Source: Heterocephalus glaber (lineage: Eukaryota > Chordata > Mammalia > Rodentia > Bathyergidae). From it: a DNA stretch of 64,000 nucleotides. Numbering within the stretch: the first letter of the stretch is position 1; each line of letters begins with the position of its first letter. Under the pieces are notes generated by a model. The model was not told the origin of the DNA. It saw only the letters and a program-made list of their open reading frames with translations, and made no database searches. Shown one piece after another: positions 37,989-51,916 of this stretch. The position numbers and the translations under genes were made by a program. Where the stretch lies: assembly GCF_000247695.1 (NCBI RefSeq), contig NW_004624751.1, positions 26,656,385 through 26,720,384 of the forward strand. The letters are read 5' to 3'.

Positions 37989-38589
37989 GTAAGTATCACA
38001 TTCTCAGGATGAAATGAGAATTGCCACGGTGATCAGTGCATAATGGGAACTGCCACATCTCTAGTTCCCCAGGCGTGTCATTCTAGCTCTCAACTGGCAC
38101 ACATGACCACATCTTTCCATGCAGCCAGTGCTCCACGGGAGCAGATTAGGGTGAAGCATGGAGCATCTTCAAAGAGATAGAAGTGTGTGTCCTGACTAGA
38201 TGCAAGACCTCCTTGCATCTTTCCTACTATCCTCTGCACCTCACTGAACTCTGAGGGGGAAAAAAAATTATTCTTTTTTAATATCATTATTCTAGTATCG
38301 TCATCATTTTTATATATAAAATGAAGAGAAAGAAAACATAGCAAGTATCTTATTTTGACAAGAAATTACAAAATAGCTTTTTGGAAGACTAAATTTGGAA
38401 TATGTTAGCCCTTTGAAATACAGGAATCATACATAATTTCCAAAGGACATTTTTTTCTCTCCTTTTACCCAGAACATAGGTCTAGATTCCAGCCCCTGAT
38501 TATTGAAAATAGCTGCTGTTCTATCATTGTCACCTCTTTGTCTAGAATTGAACTTGTGTCAGTCCTTGTCATCTTTTTAGTAGAATATT

Positions 38590-38990
38590 TTTTCAGCTTT
38601 ATTGAGGTATATCTGACAAAATTGTATATATTAAAGTGTACAACATGCTGATTTTATACACATATACATTGTGAAATGATTACCATGATCAAGTTAATTA
38701 ATACACCCATCACCTCACATAATGATCTTTTTGTTGTGGTTTCTGGTGAGAATGCTAAAGATCTATTTCTTAAAAAATTTTAAGACTGCAGTACATTATT
38801 ACTAATCTTAGACACCATGATATGTATGAGAGTCTCAGAGCTTACGTTAACCAGAAGCTGTATTCTTTGATCAACATCTCATTTCCTCTTTTGTCCCCAG
38901 CCTCTGGAAACTAGCATTCTACTTTGTTCCTGTGGATTCGACTCTTGGTTGTTTGAGATTCCACACATAAGTGATAGCTCTTCAGTTTGT
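38590..38990. mobile_element. Old L1-like fragment
   Basis: 'CTTTATTGAGGTATATCTGA', 'gtgtacaacatgctgatttt' and 'cattgtgaaatgattacc' form a well-known old mammalian L1-derived text. Diverged. Confidence 0.6.
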
Positions 38991-41639
38991 TTTTTATACA
39001 CTTTTCAAGCCATTGTACTTTGTATAAAAGGGCAAATTTCGGTTTTTAAATCATATGTGTATATTAGGATGTGCCAGTTGTATTATTCGTGTCATGGTTT
39101 TTTCATTAAAAGACAGGTAAAGAATATACCACGCTATTACTTAGGAAGTCCTATAGTGTCCAGGTCCATCAACAGTTAATAAGTTGTCATTCAAGCCTGG
39201 GTATGTTGTGTAAACACTGGGAAGTGCTAGATGCTGTTAGGTGAAGGAACAAGAATGTCCTCGGAGACCTCTTAGAAATAGATGTCTACCAAAACTTACA
39301 ATAATATAGTGAAGAAAATGTTTATTCTTAAATACATACATAATTCTTATAACATTTTTTTAAATTGTGCAGATAGGTGGACTCATATTCAACTTTGAAT
39401 ATATATAATTGTGAGCCTGTCTTTCTACTTAGTTTCCCCTTAGTTCTCCTTAACGCGTATGACTGTTTCACTGTAAACTTTTCTTCCCTTTTCTTCTGTT
39501 TGCCTTTGTATCTTGATGCTTTCTGTTAAACAAAAAAGCTGTCAAAACCAAAAATGAACCCATATATTCTAGTATATGATTGAGAAGCTAGTGTGCTAAA
39601 TAATAAAGGGATAAGACATTAACTTGGCCTGTAAATTAGAAGAGGATTTCTAAAGCTACCTATTGATCTTTTTATTTCTAGCACTTTCTAGGGCTTTTCT
39701 AAGACTAAGAAGGATGAATATTGATAAAAGTCAGAATTTTCTTTGTAATGTAAGAAGCAAGTTTTAAAAACCCTGAGAGATGAGTTCACATTTGCCTTTC
39801 CAAGCAAAGACTAAAGGAGCTATTTGTAAAGAAGGGTTCAGGGGTTTATCATCTCTTCATTTTGGGGCCATCAGTAGAGCATTGGTGATGAGAAAAAGAT
39901 GAAAAAGAAGGGTATTTAGGAAGATTAATGCTACAGGGGCATCAGACTGCCTTATTCTAAGCCACCTCTTCTCTGTGTGGGTCTCTGACAAAATGCTAAA
40001 CCATGGGTTAAGTATTTTCAGTGGGAACACTTTGGCCCTTCCCCATTCTGGTTCATATTGCCTCATGCATAACCATTATAGTTTGAATTTTTATTTTGGT
40101 GTTATGTTTAAATGACATTCATATGTATAGCACAAACCTTAATGTGCTAGAAATTTCCCCCCTAATTATCTAGTATTATGCATGTTAATGTTTTTTAAAA
40201 TGAACTTTCATGAAAACTTGGGTTTAAAAAATGTTTCCCTTGATTTGAAATGTAAAAGTTGTTAGCCAAAATGCATTTTCTCCCCAGATGTTCAGATATG
40301 TGTGTCTTTAAAGAACATTGCTTGGTGACTAGACCAGTTCCCTGAGGCCACCTCAATTTATACAGACTTATGCAGTGAGGGTGCTGAATTGTGCAAACTG
40401 TCCAAATATACTACACTTGTATGCTTGAACTGATCATTTCCACATTTTCATCGATTAACTTGATTCCTGTTGGTCAGTTTGGCATTAGTGAATTCACATA
40501 AACTGGAGGAAGCAGCTACAAAAATATTCACAGATGGGCTCTCCTCTTGTTTCAATTTTATAGATACTGCTCATGTCAGAAGTCAGGCATTCAGTAATTC
40601 TGATAAAGCCAACTTCCAGCGATTCATAGAACATCTGCTTTGTTTTGGTCTCTTTAACAACTTGACAGACATAATTATGAAATAAGTGTCTAGAGAAAGA
40701 GGGGTAAAGGCACATGACTAGAACAAATTATTATAATTAACTCAAATCCTACACAAAAATAACAATATTTTTTAAGTAGTAAAGTTTAGTTTTATTACCC
40801 AGAACCTCTAGTTACTGTTCTCTCTTTTTACTTTGTCTTAATTCCAACCATTGCCTGATCCTTATTTTTTAATGTACATGGAATAATCAAGTTCCATTAA
40901 ACTAAAGTATAAAGGATTAATAAGTGAAAGAAGGTCCTCACCAGAGGAATTTCTGTCTTACCAGAATCCAGATAAAATAATAAAGAAAGAGTAATTTCAG
41001 TCAGGGTGAAATGTAGAAAGGGTGTGTAGAGGACGGAGGAAGCAGATGGAAATTTGTTGAAGATATTCCCATTTCCCAGGATGAGTCCTTTCAAAATTGG
41101 TAAATGCAAATTACTGAGTCACTCATTCCGTATCTGCCTGGCCTGCTGTCTCTGATCCTGATTATAACTCTCAAAAGGAAACAAATACAACCAAATTAGT
41201 AACATTACTAACTTTCACTGTGACTAACCTACTGATACCTGCACCTGTTAAAATGATATTCTTTGTAAGAGGCTTTTTGTCAATCACACTTAAGCTAATT
41301 AAAACACATGTCTTCCTTCCCCTATTTTTATCATATGGCTTATGTGACATGTTCCTCCTCTTGAAGACAAATAACTTGTGAGCTTCTGAAAAAGAATAGT
41401 CTTACCATTAGTGCTTTTAATCACTTAAATGCTATTTGGAAGAACTGATATGGTAGCAAGTTAGATACCCTATAACTTCCTTGACACTTCCCTTGTAGGT
41501 AATTCAAACGTCATGATTCTTAATTTCATCTCCTCTGGATGATTGTGTTAAGGTCTCTTAAATATAGCAGAGAAGGTGCTAGAGAAGAGAAAACAGAAAC
41601 TGTTACTGAGAGCATACTTTTGGCAGATTTTGTGATAAC

Positions 41640-41810
41640 TCCTAATTTTCATTTAATTTGCCCATGGTACTGTTTTCATCCCACAAATAAAGAAACAGAG
41701 ACACTGAGAGGTTTATTCAACTCCTGGAGATCCCACAGCAAGTAATTAGCAGAGTTCATATACAAACTCAAATTTGCAAACCTGCAATCCCTCTTTAAAG
41801 GGTACTAACA
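41640..41810 (-). mobile_element. MIR-like fragment
   Basis: 'CATCCCACAAATAAAGAAAC', 'agagacactgagaggtt' and 'cacagcaagtaattagcag' match the reverse complement of MIR in order. Confidence 0.55.
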
Positions 41811-42022
41811 GTCCCTTGTTCTTCTGTTATGGCTTTAAAAATCTCTGTACCATAACTATTTAAAATCAGCATGTCTTTGAGCCTTAAACCTCAGTAAACA
41901 TATAACTTGTGTGACATAATTATAGAGTTCCTAATGATTGTTACGTCAAAAATAATCTGGTATAGGGAGAAAAAATTCTGTCAAATATATTCTCAGAAAT
42001 GTTTTTCTAAAATGGATTTAGC

Positions 42023-42225
42023 AGTGGAGCGTGGTGGTGCATGCTTGTAATCCCAGCACTCTTGGAAGGCTGAGGCAAGAAGATTGCAAATTCCAATGAA
42101 GCCTAACTTAGTTTGCAAGACCTTGTCCCAAAATTAGAAATCAAAAAAGGTCTGGGGATGTAGCTCAGTGTAGAGGCCTTGGGTTCAATCCCTAGTACCA
42201 CTGCCATTTAAAAAAAAAAAAAAAA
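42023..42225 (+). mobile_element. Dimeric B1+ID SINE (B1-dID-like)
   Basis: The left monomer is 7SL/B1-derived (GTGGTGCATGCTTGTAATCC, 'caagaccttgtccc'). The right monomer is ID-like (GGGGATGTAGCTCAGTGTAG, 'gggttcaatccctagtacc'), followed by A16. The sequence GATTTAGC occurs at both borders (42015-42022 and 42226-42233), a likely target-site duplication. Confidence 0.85.
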
Positions 42226-43139
42226 GATTTAGCTTCAGCTTCTGTAAATCACAGCATTGTATTGAACTATGCAGAAATAATATAAAGTATTAATATAATA
42301 TAAACTGTAAGAGTGCTCTTTAACTAAGCTTTAATGCTATTTACTATTTTCTTTATTTTTAACTATTGCTGGGAAAATGTAATTTCAGGTGTGGTTTAAT
42401 ATAACATTTATGCTGACACTTCCAAGCCCCCAAGTGAATATTCTTTGTAGAATTGCTTTCTGCCCAGCTGTAAATAAAATAAAAAGTTGTCTAAAGGTTG
42501 AAAGGTCGCTATGATCTTATTTTCACACCTTGACTGAAAGATTTGAGCATGTTTGGGTTATGTCTCTTTTTTTACTGATAGACTGAGTTGATTCTGCTCT
42601 GTGAAAAAGTCAGAGCTTCGTGTATTTGTTCTCTAAATTATTTCCTGGGCTTCTCTGAAATGCTTTCCAGACTTTTGGGACAGTAAGAGGCTATCTGTTC
42701 CTTTAATAATCCTAATGGAGCTGAGACATCTTCAGAACCTCACCAAATCCTTCATAGAAATACCTTTTGTCTGAGAAGTGTAAGTCTCTAATAGCATGAC
42801 CGACTTCCTTTCCTGGTGTAACATGAGACAGGGAGGGCATTCACACTGGCCAAGGTTGTTTGCTCTTTTTTTTTTTAAGGAGACCAGAAAAAGCCCTGAT
42901 TTACTATGAATGATTTCAGGTAAAATCTAAAGTATGTGCTTGTCCATCATCAACCCAACAGTCTTGTGCACCTGAAAAAATTAAAAATAGTGGTCACTTA
43001 ATTAACTAAGTCCCTGGGTATTTAAGCACAAATGGAGATGGTATGTCCTCACAGTCTCTCTTACCTGTTTTGGTTGGACCCTTTGTAAGTAAGACGATGT
43101 CATGATTAAAGGTAGTCATTTAATACTGAATCATTTTAT

Positions 43140-43400
43140 GAATTATCAAATTAAGTCATGTGTTCATTTGGTAAGTCATTAATTCATTGAACCCTGTGTT
43201 ACATGTTAGAGATACTGAATGAAGGACTTACAGTTCCTGTCCACAAGGGGCTCATAGTCTAAGTACATGAGATGAATTAAAGTCCACTGGAATAAAAGCC
43301 AGAGGTGCTGCTATGAGAGGACAGAGGGAAAATATGGAAGTCAGGTTGTAACAGAGGAGAGCATTAGCATGAGGAGTGGATGCATAAGTTCATGATGCCT
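43140..43400 (-). mobile_element. L2-like fragment
   Basis: 'acagttcctgtccacaaggg', 'gctcatagtctaagtacatg' and 'ggtgctgctatgagaggaca' are reverse-complement L2 text. Diverged. Confidence 0.5.
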
Positions 43401-43839
43401 GGGGCAGCAGTGCGTGAGGAGATGCTGTTTGCAGAGGTAGGTGGAGACTTGATCAGCAAAGATAGATTTATTCTCTATAGACAGTGGAGAGCCACCAGTG
43501 GATTTTAAGCAGTGGTCAACTTCGTGCTTTACAGATACCAGGTATCTGGGTACTGTGAAAGTTGAGCACCGTATGTTCCAAAAGTTGCCATTCCTATCAT
43601 CTTGGATATGAATAGTGCAACCTAGATGTCCACAGCCTCCACAGTTGGACCCAGCAGCTTGTGGTACAAGCACTTGTATGTAAGACATAAGCATATGACT
43701 TTGTTATACACTGAGCTGCTCAGGGGTCAAATAACATGTGCGAGCCTTCTCTGTATCTCCAAGGCTAGCACAGTGTCTGGCCAGGCCCTGTTTTTAAACT
43801 ACAAAAACAGTGAGTAAACTAGACACTCACTGAGCTCAC

Positions 43840-44110
43840 GGTGCTTGTCTCCTAGTGGAGAGGTAGGCAGAAACAGAGAGTGAGCGTGTAATTCCACACC
43901 ATGTCTGTGATGGAGGTAAAGGTGGAGGGTGTGGGAGCCAGGCACTGGGGGGGCTGGAGGTAGAGATGCTGTTTGATGTAAGAGATTCAGGGAAGAACTC
44001 TTAGAAGACTATGAGACTGTGTTTAGATGACTGAGATCAAAAGAGATATGAGGTCAAAACACGTGGTGCCTAAAATAAGAGCATCCCAGGCAGAGAAACT
44101 GCTCGGAGGC
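43840..44110 (-). mobile_element. L2-like fragment
   Basis: 'tcacggtgcttgtctcctag' and 'gcatcccaggcagagaaact' match reverse-complement L2. It may be the same element as 43.14-43.40 kb, broken by later change. Confidence 0.5.
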
Positions 44111-44948
44111 AGGAGCATTCTACAGTGAATAAGTGACCAGCTCAAGAACATTAATTATAATGCCTTCATTTTGCAGAGGAGATTGACATCATATCGGAGA
44201 AGCGGTCAGGAATGAATCTTTTTATTCCTACTTGCTTTCGTCTCTATGCTGTTATAAAATTGCTTTTTTAAAAAAGAGGATCCACACAGAGTTTTGTTTA
44301 ACCTAATTCCCTACCCACACCAATCAAGTAAAACAATTTTCTTTCCAAACATTTGTTTACTTGTACCTTTTTTTTCTGCCTAGCCTCTTGAAATCCTGTT
44401 ATATACATGTAGGCATTTCTTTGTATTTAAGTTGTGGGGAACAAAAACAAAAACCATACACATGTGCAAGGAAGAGTGTCAGTATTAATGTGAACGTTAT
44501 TATTAATTATAATAACAGTTTGCGTTTGTATTACTTGATTCTTTCAAAGTGCTTTTATGGAGCATATCTTATTTTTCCTCAGTAGTGCATAAAATTTCCC
44601 CTGATGAGTCAAAACCGTTTACTGTCCTGCAGCATTTTTTACATGTTATTTATCTTCAAGTAACTCTTAGTATTTTTCAATAGGGACTTTATTCCTAAAA
44701 ATGGTGTAACTTTAGTTCCAAGAGGGAACTTATCTTCACAATTTTTTGTTCATCAAACTTTATGATGATTAAAAGATATTGTATGAAAGCTGCCACAGAG
44801 ATGTTACTGTCCTGAGAATGATTTGTAGGTCTTATCTCCGTGCTTGACATTTTATACTCTGTGCATGATACTGAACCATTCATCTGACCCCACTATAGAC
44901 TTACCTTTTCTTTTATCTTCCCCTTCCCTCCCTTCCCTCCTTTTTTGC

Positions 44949-45024
44949 CTCAGTGCCTGGGAAGATCCCAGGGTCCTGAGTGCTCTAAGAAAGCCCTCCA
45001 CCACTGAGCTATACCTTCAGCCCT
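44949..45024 (-). mobile_element. ID-like SINE, diverged
   Basis: CAGTGCCTGGGAAGATCCCA ... CCACCACTGAGCTATACCTT on the plus strand is the reverse complement of an ID body. It follows a pyrimidine-rich run at 44913-44943. Confidence 0.65.
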
Positions 45025-45175
45025 ATAGACTGGGTTTTTTTAGCCTCCCTAACCATTTGGAAATTATTGAGTTAATTGAATGTTGAATTTTTTAAAAGTG
45101 CTGTGCCTCATTCTTTTGTGAATTTTATTACTTCTTGGTGATCAACTTAAAACAAATTAATTTTTTTTTTTTTTT

Positions 45176-45249
45176 GTACCGGGGATCAAACTCAGGTCCT
45201 TGTGCTTGCACAGCAGGCGGCAAAACCACTGAGCTAAATCCCCGGCCCC
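45176..45249 (-). mobile_element. ID-like SINE of the lineage-specific form
   Basis: Body GTACCGGGGATCAAACTCAG ... CCACTGAGCTAAATCCCCGG, preceded by T15 (the tail on the minus strand). It is flanked by near-identical CAAATTAATTTTTT (45153 onward) and CAAATTAAATTTTTT (45249 onward), a probable target-site duplication. Confidence 0.88.
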
Positions 45250-47562
45250 AAATTAAATTTTTTAAAGACAAAATATTTGTTGTTTTTTTTTTTAAGTAGA
45301 GGGTCGAAAAGTTACATTATGAATAGAATTGACAAGTTGCTTTTACTTGGTAGTAGCTGTTTATTTTTGCTGCTTTTAAACTATGTTTGTAATTTATTTT
45401 AGTGTTAGTAATTTCTAAGAACTTATAATTTAAATGCAGTATTTCTTGTTGTCATACAGTTTATTCCAAACTGATTGCAATTCTTAATTCAGTTGTTTGA
45501 CATTTCCATGTGAGAGCTTTATGTTGCTTTTTCTTGCCATATATTCTATGTATAATTGCATTGCAAATTTATTTATACAATTTATATTTCTGATATGTAT
45601 GTATTCTTAATGAATGTAACTATTGAGTACAGGTAGCCATTTCTCATGCCTTTTTAATGTGTGCTGACATAAATACTCAGGGATATGTTGAAATATTAAT
45701 GTCTCATTGCAAGTTCCCAGAATCATTCATCACTATTTCATTTGTTAATATACTCAGTAAAAGTACACATGATGAAAACCAAACAGTAATATGTTTGAGA
45801 TTAACCTAGTTTACCAATGTAGAATCTCTTATTTCCAGTCAGATGCTCTGGACATTCTCTCATTACTGTCCATGAATTACTGTCATTGTACTATAATTTT
45901 TCCTTAGTTTATAATATTTTCCCATATGCTTAAATCTTATTAAATAAATTTGCTTACATATATCAGGTAGAAGTAAAAATGTGAAAGATGTTTTCAGGGG
46001 AAGCCTGCTGCTGTATAGAACAATCTGATGTAGATAGAAAAAGATAGCTTGGATAAAGTGAATCTTATCAGGCTAACATTTTATGCCATCTACTTTCACA
46101 GTCACATAGCCAAGGGTTGTCAGCCAGTTGAAATCTACTACATCATACATCATGGCTTATCCTAAAAATTAAATCCCAAACCATGTACACTTGGTATAGT
46201 AAAAGGGCTACAAATTTTAAGAATTATATTCATGATCATTATAGTGAAATATTAGTATCAGGGAAAGAATTCCAAACTTTTAACTTAACTGTCTGAGACA
46301 TTGTTAGTGCTATTTTATTCCTATTTATAGAAAAGCAAAATCTAATATATGAAAACTGATCCTTTAACATAAATATAAGTAGATATTCTTAGCCAAAATG
46401 ATTGCTTTTAGATAAAATTCTGGATCTCTTGTAATCTGAATAAAGTCACATGATCAAGCCCATTATCAGTGGGGCTGGAAATAGGTTCCTCCTCCTGTGG
46501 AGAATAGGAGTCTTTAGGAAAATTATGACTATTTTTGAAAAGAGACACTATTAATAGAAACAAGTCAAGTGAACTAATTTATCCACTTTTTAAATCTAAT
46601 TTCTGAAGATAGAGCAAATTTTAGTGACATTCTGCTATAAAATTTCTAGATGGTTCTGGTGATTCTCATAAATTCTTTGCCCTAGATTGACTGAATGGCA
46701 TATCTTTTTTTAAAATCAGTAGTAACATGTACATTTGTTATGTCTTAATGTAAATTCTTCTATCTCCAGAAAATTTTTTTGTTTTGTCAAGAATGTCAGA
46801 GTACCATTATTAAAATATAGAACTTGATGAAAGACTCATTCCAGCCGTATAAGCAGTATCGGTGAAATGAGTTATGTTGAATTTATAAACTCAAATTAAC
46901 ATTGATTAACTTCTCATGGTATACAAAATAACCAAACATTATTAGCTATTGTGCCCTTTCACTCTGATCTCTGGAATTATATAGCTATGGGCTATAATAG
47001 TAACAACACTAATAACATAAAAATTCAAACTATTATTCAGATAATTGAAAATAAAATATTTGAGCTAGAATTTCATGGCCTTTCAGTAGAAAAGTGCTTT
47101 GGTCTTCCAATTGTGCATCCATTCTCCATTTTGTCTTCATTATTACAAGTGAGACAGGATGAAATTGATTCTTATAGTTGGAGTATTCATTTTCTAATGG
47201 AAACATAAAACTAATTTTTAAATTTTATATTAGAAAAACTTTTCCTACTGTGTAAGAATAGGCAAATAAGAAAATTGATTAGGAAAAATGAATGATTTTT
47301 TTCAATCAAAAACTTAAAAATATTTTCTTGCCATTTTTATTTGGTAGAATACATTGGGCATTTCAAACATTAATTTTTATTACAATTTTTATGGACTTAG
47401 CCAGTCAAGTCACCAAACCATTAAAGATTTTATAATGGGAAAAATATCCAGCAGAATTAGAAATTGTTCAAGAGGGGAAAAACAAAATAGTTATGGAATT
47501 AAAAGTATGTTATCCCTTACAAACAATCAAAAAGTCGGCTTGATATAAAAATGTATATTTTT

Positions 47563-47680
47563 GGCCAGGTGTGGTGGCCCAGGCCTGTAATTCCAGCACT
47601 TGGGAGGCTGAGGCAGGAAGATTGCCATGAGTTCAAGGCCAGCCTGGGCTACATAGTGAGACCCTGTTTCAAAAAAAAAA
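47563..47680 (+). mobile_element. B1-like monomeric SINE
   Basis: GGCCAGGTGTGGTGGCCCAG, 'gggaggctgaggcaggaa', 'gttcaaggccagcctggg', 'acatagtgagaccctg' and A10. This is a 7SL-derived monomer of about 118 bp without the long internal duplication of mouse B1. Confidence 0.9.
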
Positions 47681-48284
47681 GGGTTTTATTGGGTAGGAGT
47701 GTTAACATTTTTACCCAGACACCAGTTCACAAAGTACTGTGCTTTGAAACAAATGGTGGCATTTCATAAATCTTGACAAATATATCTTTAAAAGAGCATG
47801 ATTATACTAGTATTTGACAAGAGATTACGTGGTGAATGATTGGTCATGAAAATAAATAACAGATTGGTCACATGCCAAAAAAGTCAAAAGTTATTGAAGT
47901 AGTTCAGACACAAGCAGCCCTAGGCCTGGGCGAGGGCACCCTCATTGGCTCTAAATGTATTAAAAATGTAATCCTTTATAATTATCAGCTTACTTATCTA
48001 TAGTTCACAGTGTTCCTTGGTAGAGCCCATGAATGAATTCTCTCATTCAAAGACTCAGGGAAATGCGGAGACTTAGCCAGTTTCATAAAACAAAGTGATG
48101 AATCTGATACCAAATTAAATATTCTTTCTACCGTGTATTGAAATTGCTGTTTCCTGCATTCTTTCTTGAAGGGAAGGGATTTATGTTGGCATTTCAAAGG
48201 GAGTATTGATGATTCTGATGGTAACTAGACTGTAAAGGATGAGAGGAGAGAAGGTGTGATTCTACCTTTGAGCTGCATGGTGTA

Positions 48285-48612
48285 CAGTCAGCTGCCCATT
48301 TCCACAGGTTCCACATCAGCAGAATCAACCACACACAGATCACAAATGCTTTTAAAAAGTTACATCTCTACTGAACATGTACAGACTTTTTTCCTTGTGT
48401 TCCCAAACAATACGCTATAACCACTCTTGACATAGCATTTACATTGTGTTAGGTATTGTGGTCATCTAGAGCCAATTCAAAGTATACAGAAGGATATGTG
48501 TATCATCTTTGCAAAAGCCTACACCATTTTATACAGTGGACTTGAACAGTCATGGATATTGGTACCCCCGAGGGCCTCCTTGAGACAGTTCCCCAGAGAT
48601 ACCAAGGGATGA
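48285..48612. mobile_element. Tigger-like non-autonomous DNA transposon
   Basis: Starts TA-CAGTCAGCTGCCCAT, continues 'CTGAACATGTACAGACTTTT', 'catagcatttacattgtgtt', 'ccattttatacagtggactt' and ends 'gagataccaagggatga'. This is the order of a common mammalian pogo/Tigger-type MITE. The right TIR is eroded. Confidence 0.75.
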
Positions 48613-48879
48613 AAGAGGGGTGGGTAACAGTTTTGAGGCAATGATGAAACATCTAGATGGAGCTCTCTTGTTGCTGTTTGAAGATCCAGAGCCATAACTG
48701 ACCAGGCAGGAAGGACTGGAAATAGAAAACTAGTCAGTGACATAGAAAAATTATTAAGGATTTCTCTCTTTTTTTAGGTATTATTTGTGTACAGTAAAAC
48801 ACTACTTTTAAGGTTACTTTTATATAAAATACATTTCATATACGATACATTTCCATTGCTTGAAAAGTTGCCTTGTGTC

Positions 48880-49135
48880 TCTTTCTAGTGAATTCTCTTC
48901 CCAAATTCTGATAGCTGGGTAGTTCTGGATCTTTGTTTATGGAATCATTTGTGATGTATTCTTTTGTTTCGTGCTTCTTTTGTTGAATACTGTTTTTGAG
49001 ATTCTCACATGTTGTTCATTGCTAAATGGTATTCCAAGGTGTGGATATAAAATAATTTGTTTATCCACCCACTTCTTGATGAACATTTGGGTTTTTCTGT
49101 CTGGGACCATTAGAATAAGGCTATATGAACATGTA
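48880..49135. mobile_element. Old L1-like fragment
   Basis: 'GCTAAATGGTATTCCAAGGT', 'gtttatccacccacttcttg', 'gaacatttgggtttttctg' and 'aaggctatatgaacatg' match the reverse complement of the L1 3' region. Diverged. Confidence 0.6.
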
Positions 49136-49939
49136 TGTACAATATAAGAAATATGGCTCTAAGGGAGATGAGAAAAATAAGAATGACAAGTGAAATAGTA
49201 ATGGTCATTTGTATACACCAGTCAGTGGTATGCTCAGAGTAGGACAAAGCTTAGACAGTTCTTCGAATAATTGTGTTTGAAAAAACACTATAATGGCATA
49301 GGCTTTTGCCTCTCCATGTAAAATAAACTTGCTTATCTGATAATTTTCTGGATAAATTGGTATAAGGAGCAATCATGAAGATGTATCCACTAAAAATGCT
49401 GAATACTGTATTAGGCATTAAGAAAGGCCCAATATCAGCCAGAGTTGTTCTTATCTTCTCCTCTGTTTAATTTTCATTCTAGGTACAACATCTTTGTCAT
49501 TTTTTCCACATGAAATTTGAGATTCTCCTTTCTTTCTTTGATCTTTGACCTTCAAATATGAATAAATATTTGTAAACTATAACCCCAAATTGTACATTAG
49601 GTGACACTTCATCCTAATAAGAAAATAAGGAGCTTTTCTTTTTATGGTAGCTCCTTCCCTTGCTCTTTCCATAGTACTTTAGAGCACTCTGACACTTTGA
49701 CCTTCCCTTTGCCAATTATGTGAAGAAATGAGTCTCCTAAATGCTTTCTGGATTTATGTACTTCCAACACACACAGGCACTACATGGTTGCTTATTTGAG
49801 TAGAGCTAAGATTATAAAATCAAAGTGCAGATAAGCATCTTTTACTTATTTAGAGACTCCTACCATTTCACTTTAAATGAATGCATTGTTCGACATAGTG
49901 ACATGACCAGCATCAGAAGGGAATTACTTCATTGTCATG

Positions 49940-50030
49940 CTCCATTCATTCAATTCTTATTGAACATTGGCCATATGTAAGACTCCATGTGAGGGATATG
50001 CAGGCAACAATTAAAGTGCCATCTCTGTCA
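49940..50030 (-). mobile_element. L2-like fragment
   Basis: 'CATTCATTCAATTCTTATTG', 'gccatatgtaagactccatg' and 'tgccatctctgtca' fit reverse-complement L2. Short. Confidence 0.4.
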
Positions 50031-50669
50031 AACTACAAAAATTTAATTTTTCCCATCATAACAGGGTATTTTCATTCAATAAAAATTTTCTCGTGAGGTA
50101 ACATTTTTCTATGCATTGTAGTAATTTCTGCTCCTTTCCCAGAGGAAGTACATTATTGAGTACCCAGTATATGCCAAGAAATCATCCATCATTATGGAAG
50201 GTGTGCGTGAATCAGGAAAAACTATCTTCCTCGTGGGGAAAAATGAGATTCAAGATTACCCCAAATGTCTAACCAATTTTGGCCCCCAAAATATTATCCA
50301 AACCTATTTAAAAAATCTGATACTTTAAGATCCAGACTTCGTTGATTTTGAAACAAGTTGAAAATAGATAGAGCAGAACAGTAATATACTGGTTTTGTCA
50401 GGAAGTCAAAGGAATTACAAAGATGCATGTGGACCCCTTCATTGTACACCTGAGGTCAAACATCCCACGCAGGGTGTCACCCAGAGTACATAAGCAATGT
50501 AATCAATTTGTTTGTATAATGGTTTTTAATTTTGTGGGCTAGTTTTAAAAGAAGTGAACTCTCCATAGGGGATAGGTTAACTAAACATCCCTTCACGGGC
50601 CTTGCATTCTACTAAAAATATCCATTAAAGAAAAACTGTGACAAATTTAAGAGAGCTGGAAGGTCAGCA

Positions 50670-50738
50670 TGAGGGATGTGTATAGCTCGGTGATAGAGCA
50701 TGTATTTGATCCCCCAGCACCAAAACAGACAAAAAAAA
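50670..50738 (+). mobile_element. ID-like SINE with internal deletion
   Basis: GATGTGTATAGCTCGGTGAT, then 'agagcatgtatttgatcc' and 'cccagcacc', then A-rich tail. The middle of the ID body is missing. Confidence 0.6.
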
Positions 50739-51775
50739 GGTGGGAATGATATACTAACAGGAGGAATTAAAGTTTTTGACATTGCTTCATCAGGGAAAAG
50801 AGAACTTAACAGATGTTTTCAGAGTTGTCTTCAAATATATTGTTTATTGTCAGACAATAGGCAGGGTTGCACTGTGATTCAACTGGAATATTTATATATG
50901 TGATTCAGCTGGAATGTGAATATGTTTATGTCAGTATGTATTAAGGTATGTATATATGGCTCTACATATAAATATTGAATGTTTAAAAATATCTTTATAG
51001 ATGTATATAATTATGAATTTGTAATTTTTAAGAAAAGTTATCCCAATACGTGAAGTAGAATCATTTTCACAGGTGGCATGAGGAGTGGGTTCCATTCCCT
51101 CACAGTAAAGCAGTGTACCCAAAGTATTAGCCAGCCTTTGTGAACCTTCCCCCTGCCCCAAACAAGAAAATAAGGAGTTTAGAATAAATTATTTCTCAGG
51201 TAGGTCCTATTTAAGTGTATTATGTAATGACAACATACTTGAAAGATTTATTCATATACTTCAAAGACTTGAGCCATTCTTGGTAAATGTAACTTCTCAT
51301 ATCCACAATACTCCCTCTGCCATTTATTCAAGTGGTTCAAGGCTTATGTTTCCATTTTGTTATTAGGACACACAGTGACTATGTCTGAAATGACAGCTTC
51401 CCCTTAAAGAATATGTGTATTGTGATTTAACATAGATTCACATTTGCACAGTTCTTTAATAACCAATTATTTCAATATTTAAATGAGTTTAGAATTTAGA
51501 GTTTCTATAGTAAAACTATTAAATAAGATTTAATGTAATAATAGATGGTTTCTAAGAGATACAGTACAAAATATTAAGAAATTTATGTGTGAAAAATATT
51601 AATTACAAAGATAATGCTTGTTCAGCAAGAGAATCCTGATCTAGAGAATTTCATTCACAGCTCCAAGTTTATTGTTCTTATTTTAGGCTAACAAAGGATT
51701 TTCACAACTATGAACTCTTGAGAATGGGAAAATAAAGAGTTTAGTTTCAGAAAAAGTGCTTTTTAAAATAATGTC

Positions 51776-51916
51776 TGAAGACGCCTACAACTGTGGTGTT
51801 GCTCCTTTTTTCCCAGCCATTCAGGAATTTGAGGCAGGAGGACTACTTGAGCCCAGAGGTTCAATACCAGCCTAGGTAACTTGATGAGATACTGTCTCAA
51901 CAAAAAAGGAAAGAAA
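51776..51916 (+). mobile_element. 7SL-derived monomeric SINE (Alu/B1-like)
   Basis: 'TTTGAGGCAGGAGGACTACT', 'tgagcccagaggttcaatac', 'cagcctaggtaac' and 'atactgtctcaac' plus A-rich tail. Its sequence resembles old free Alu monomers more than B1. Confidence 0.7.
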
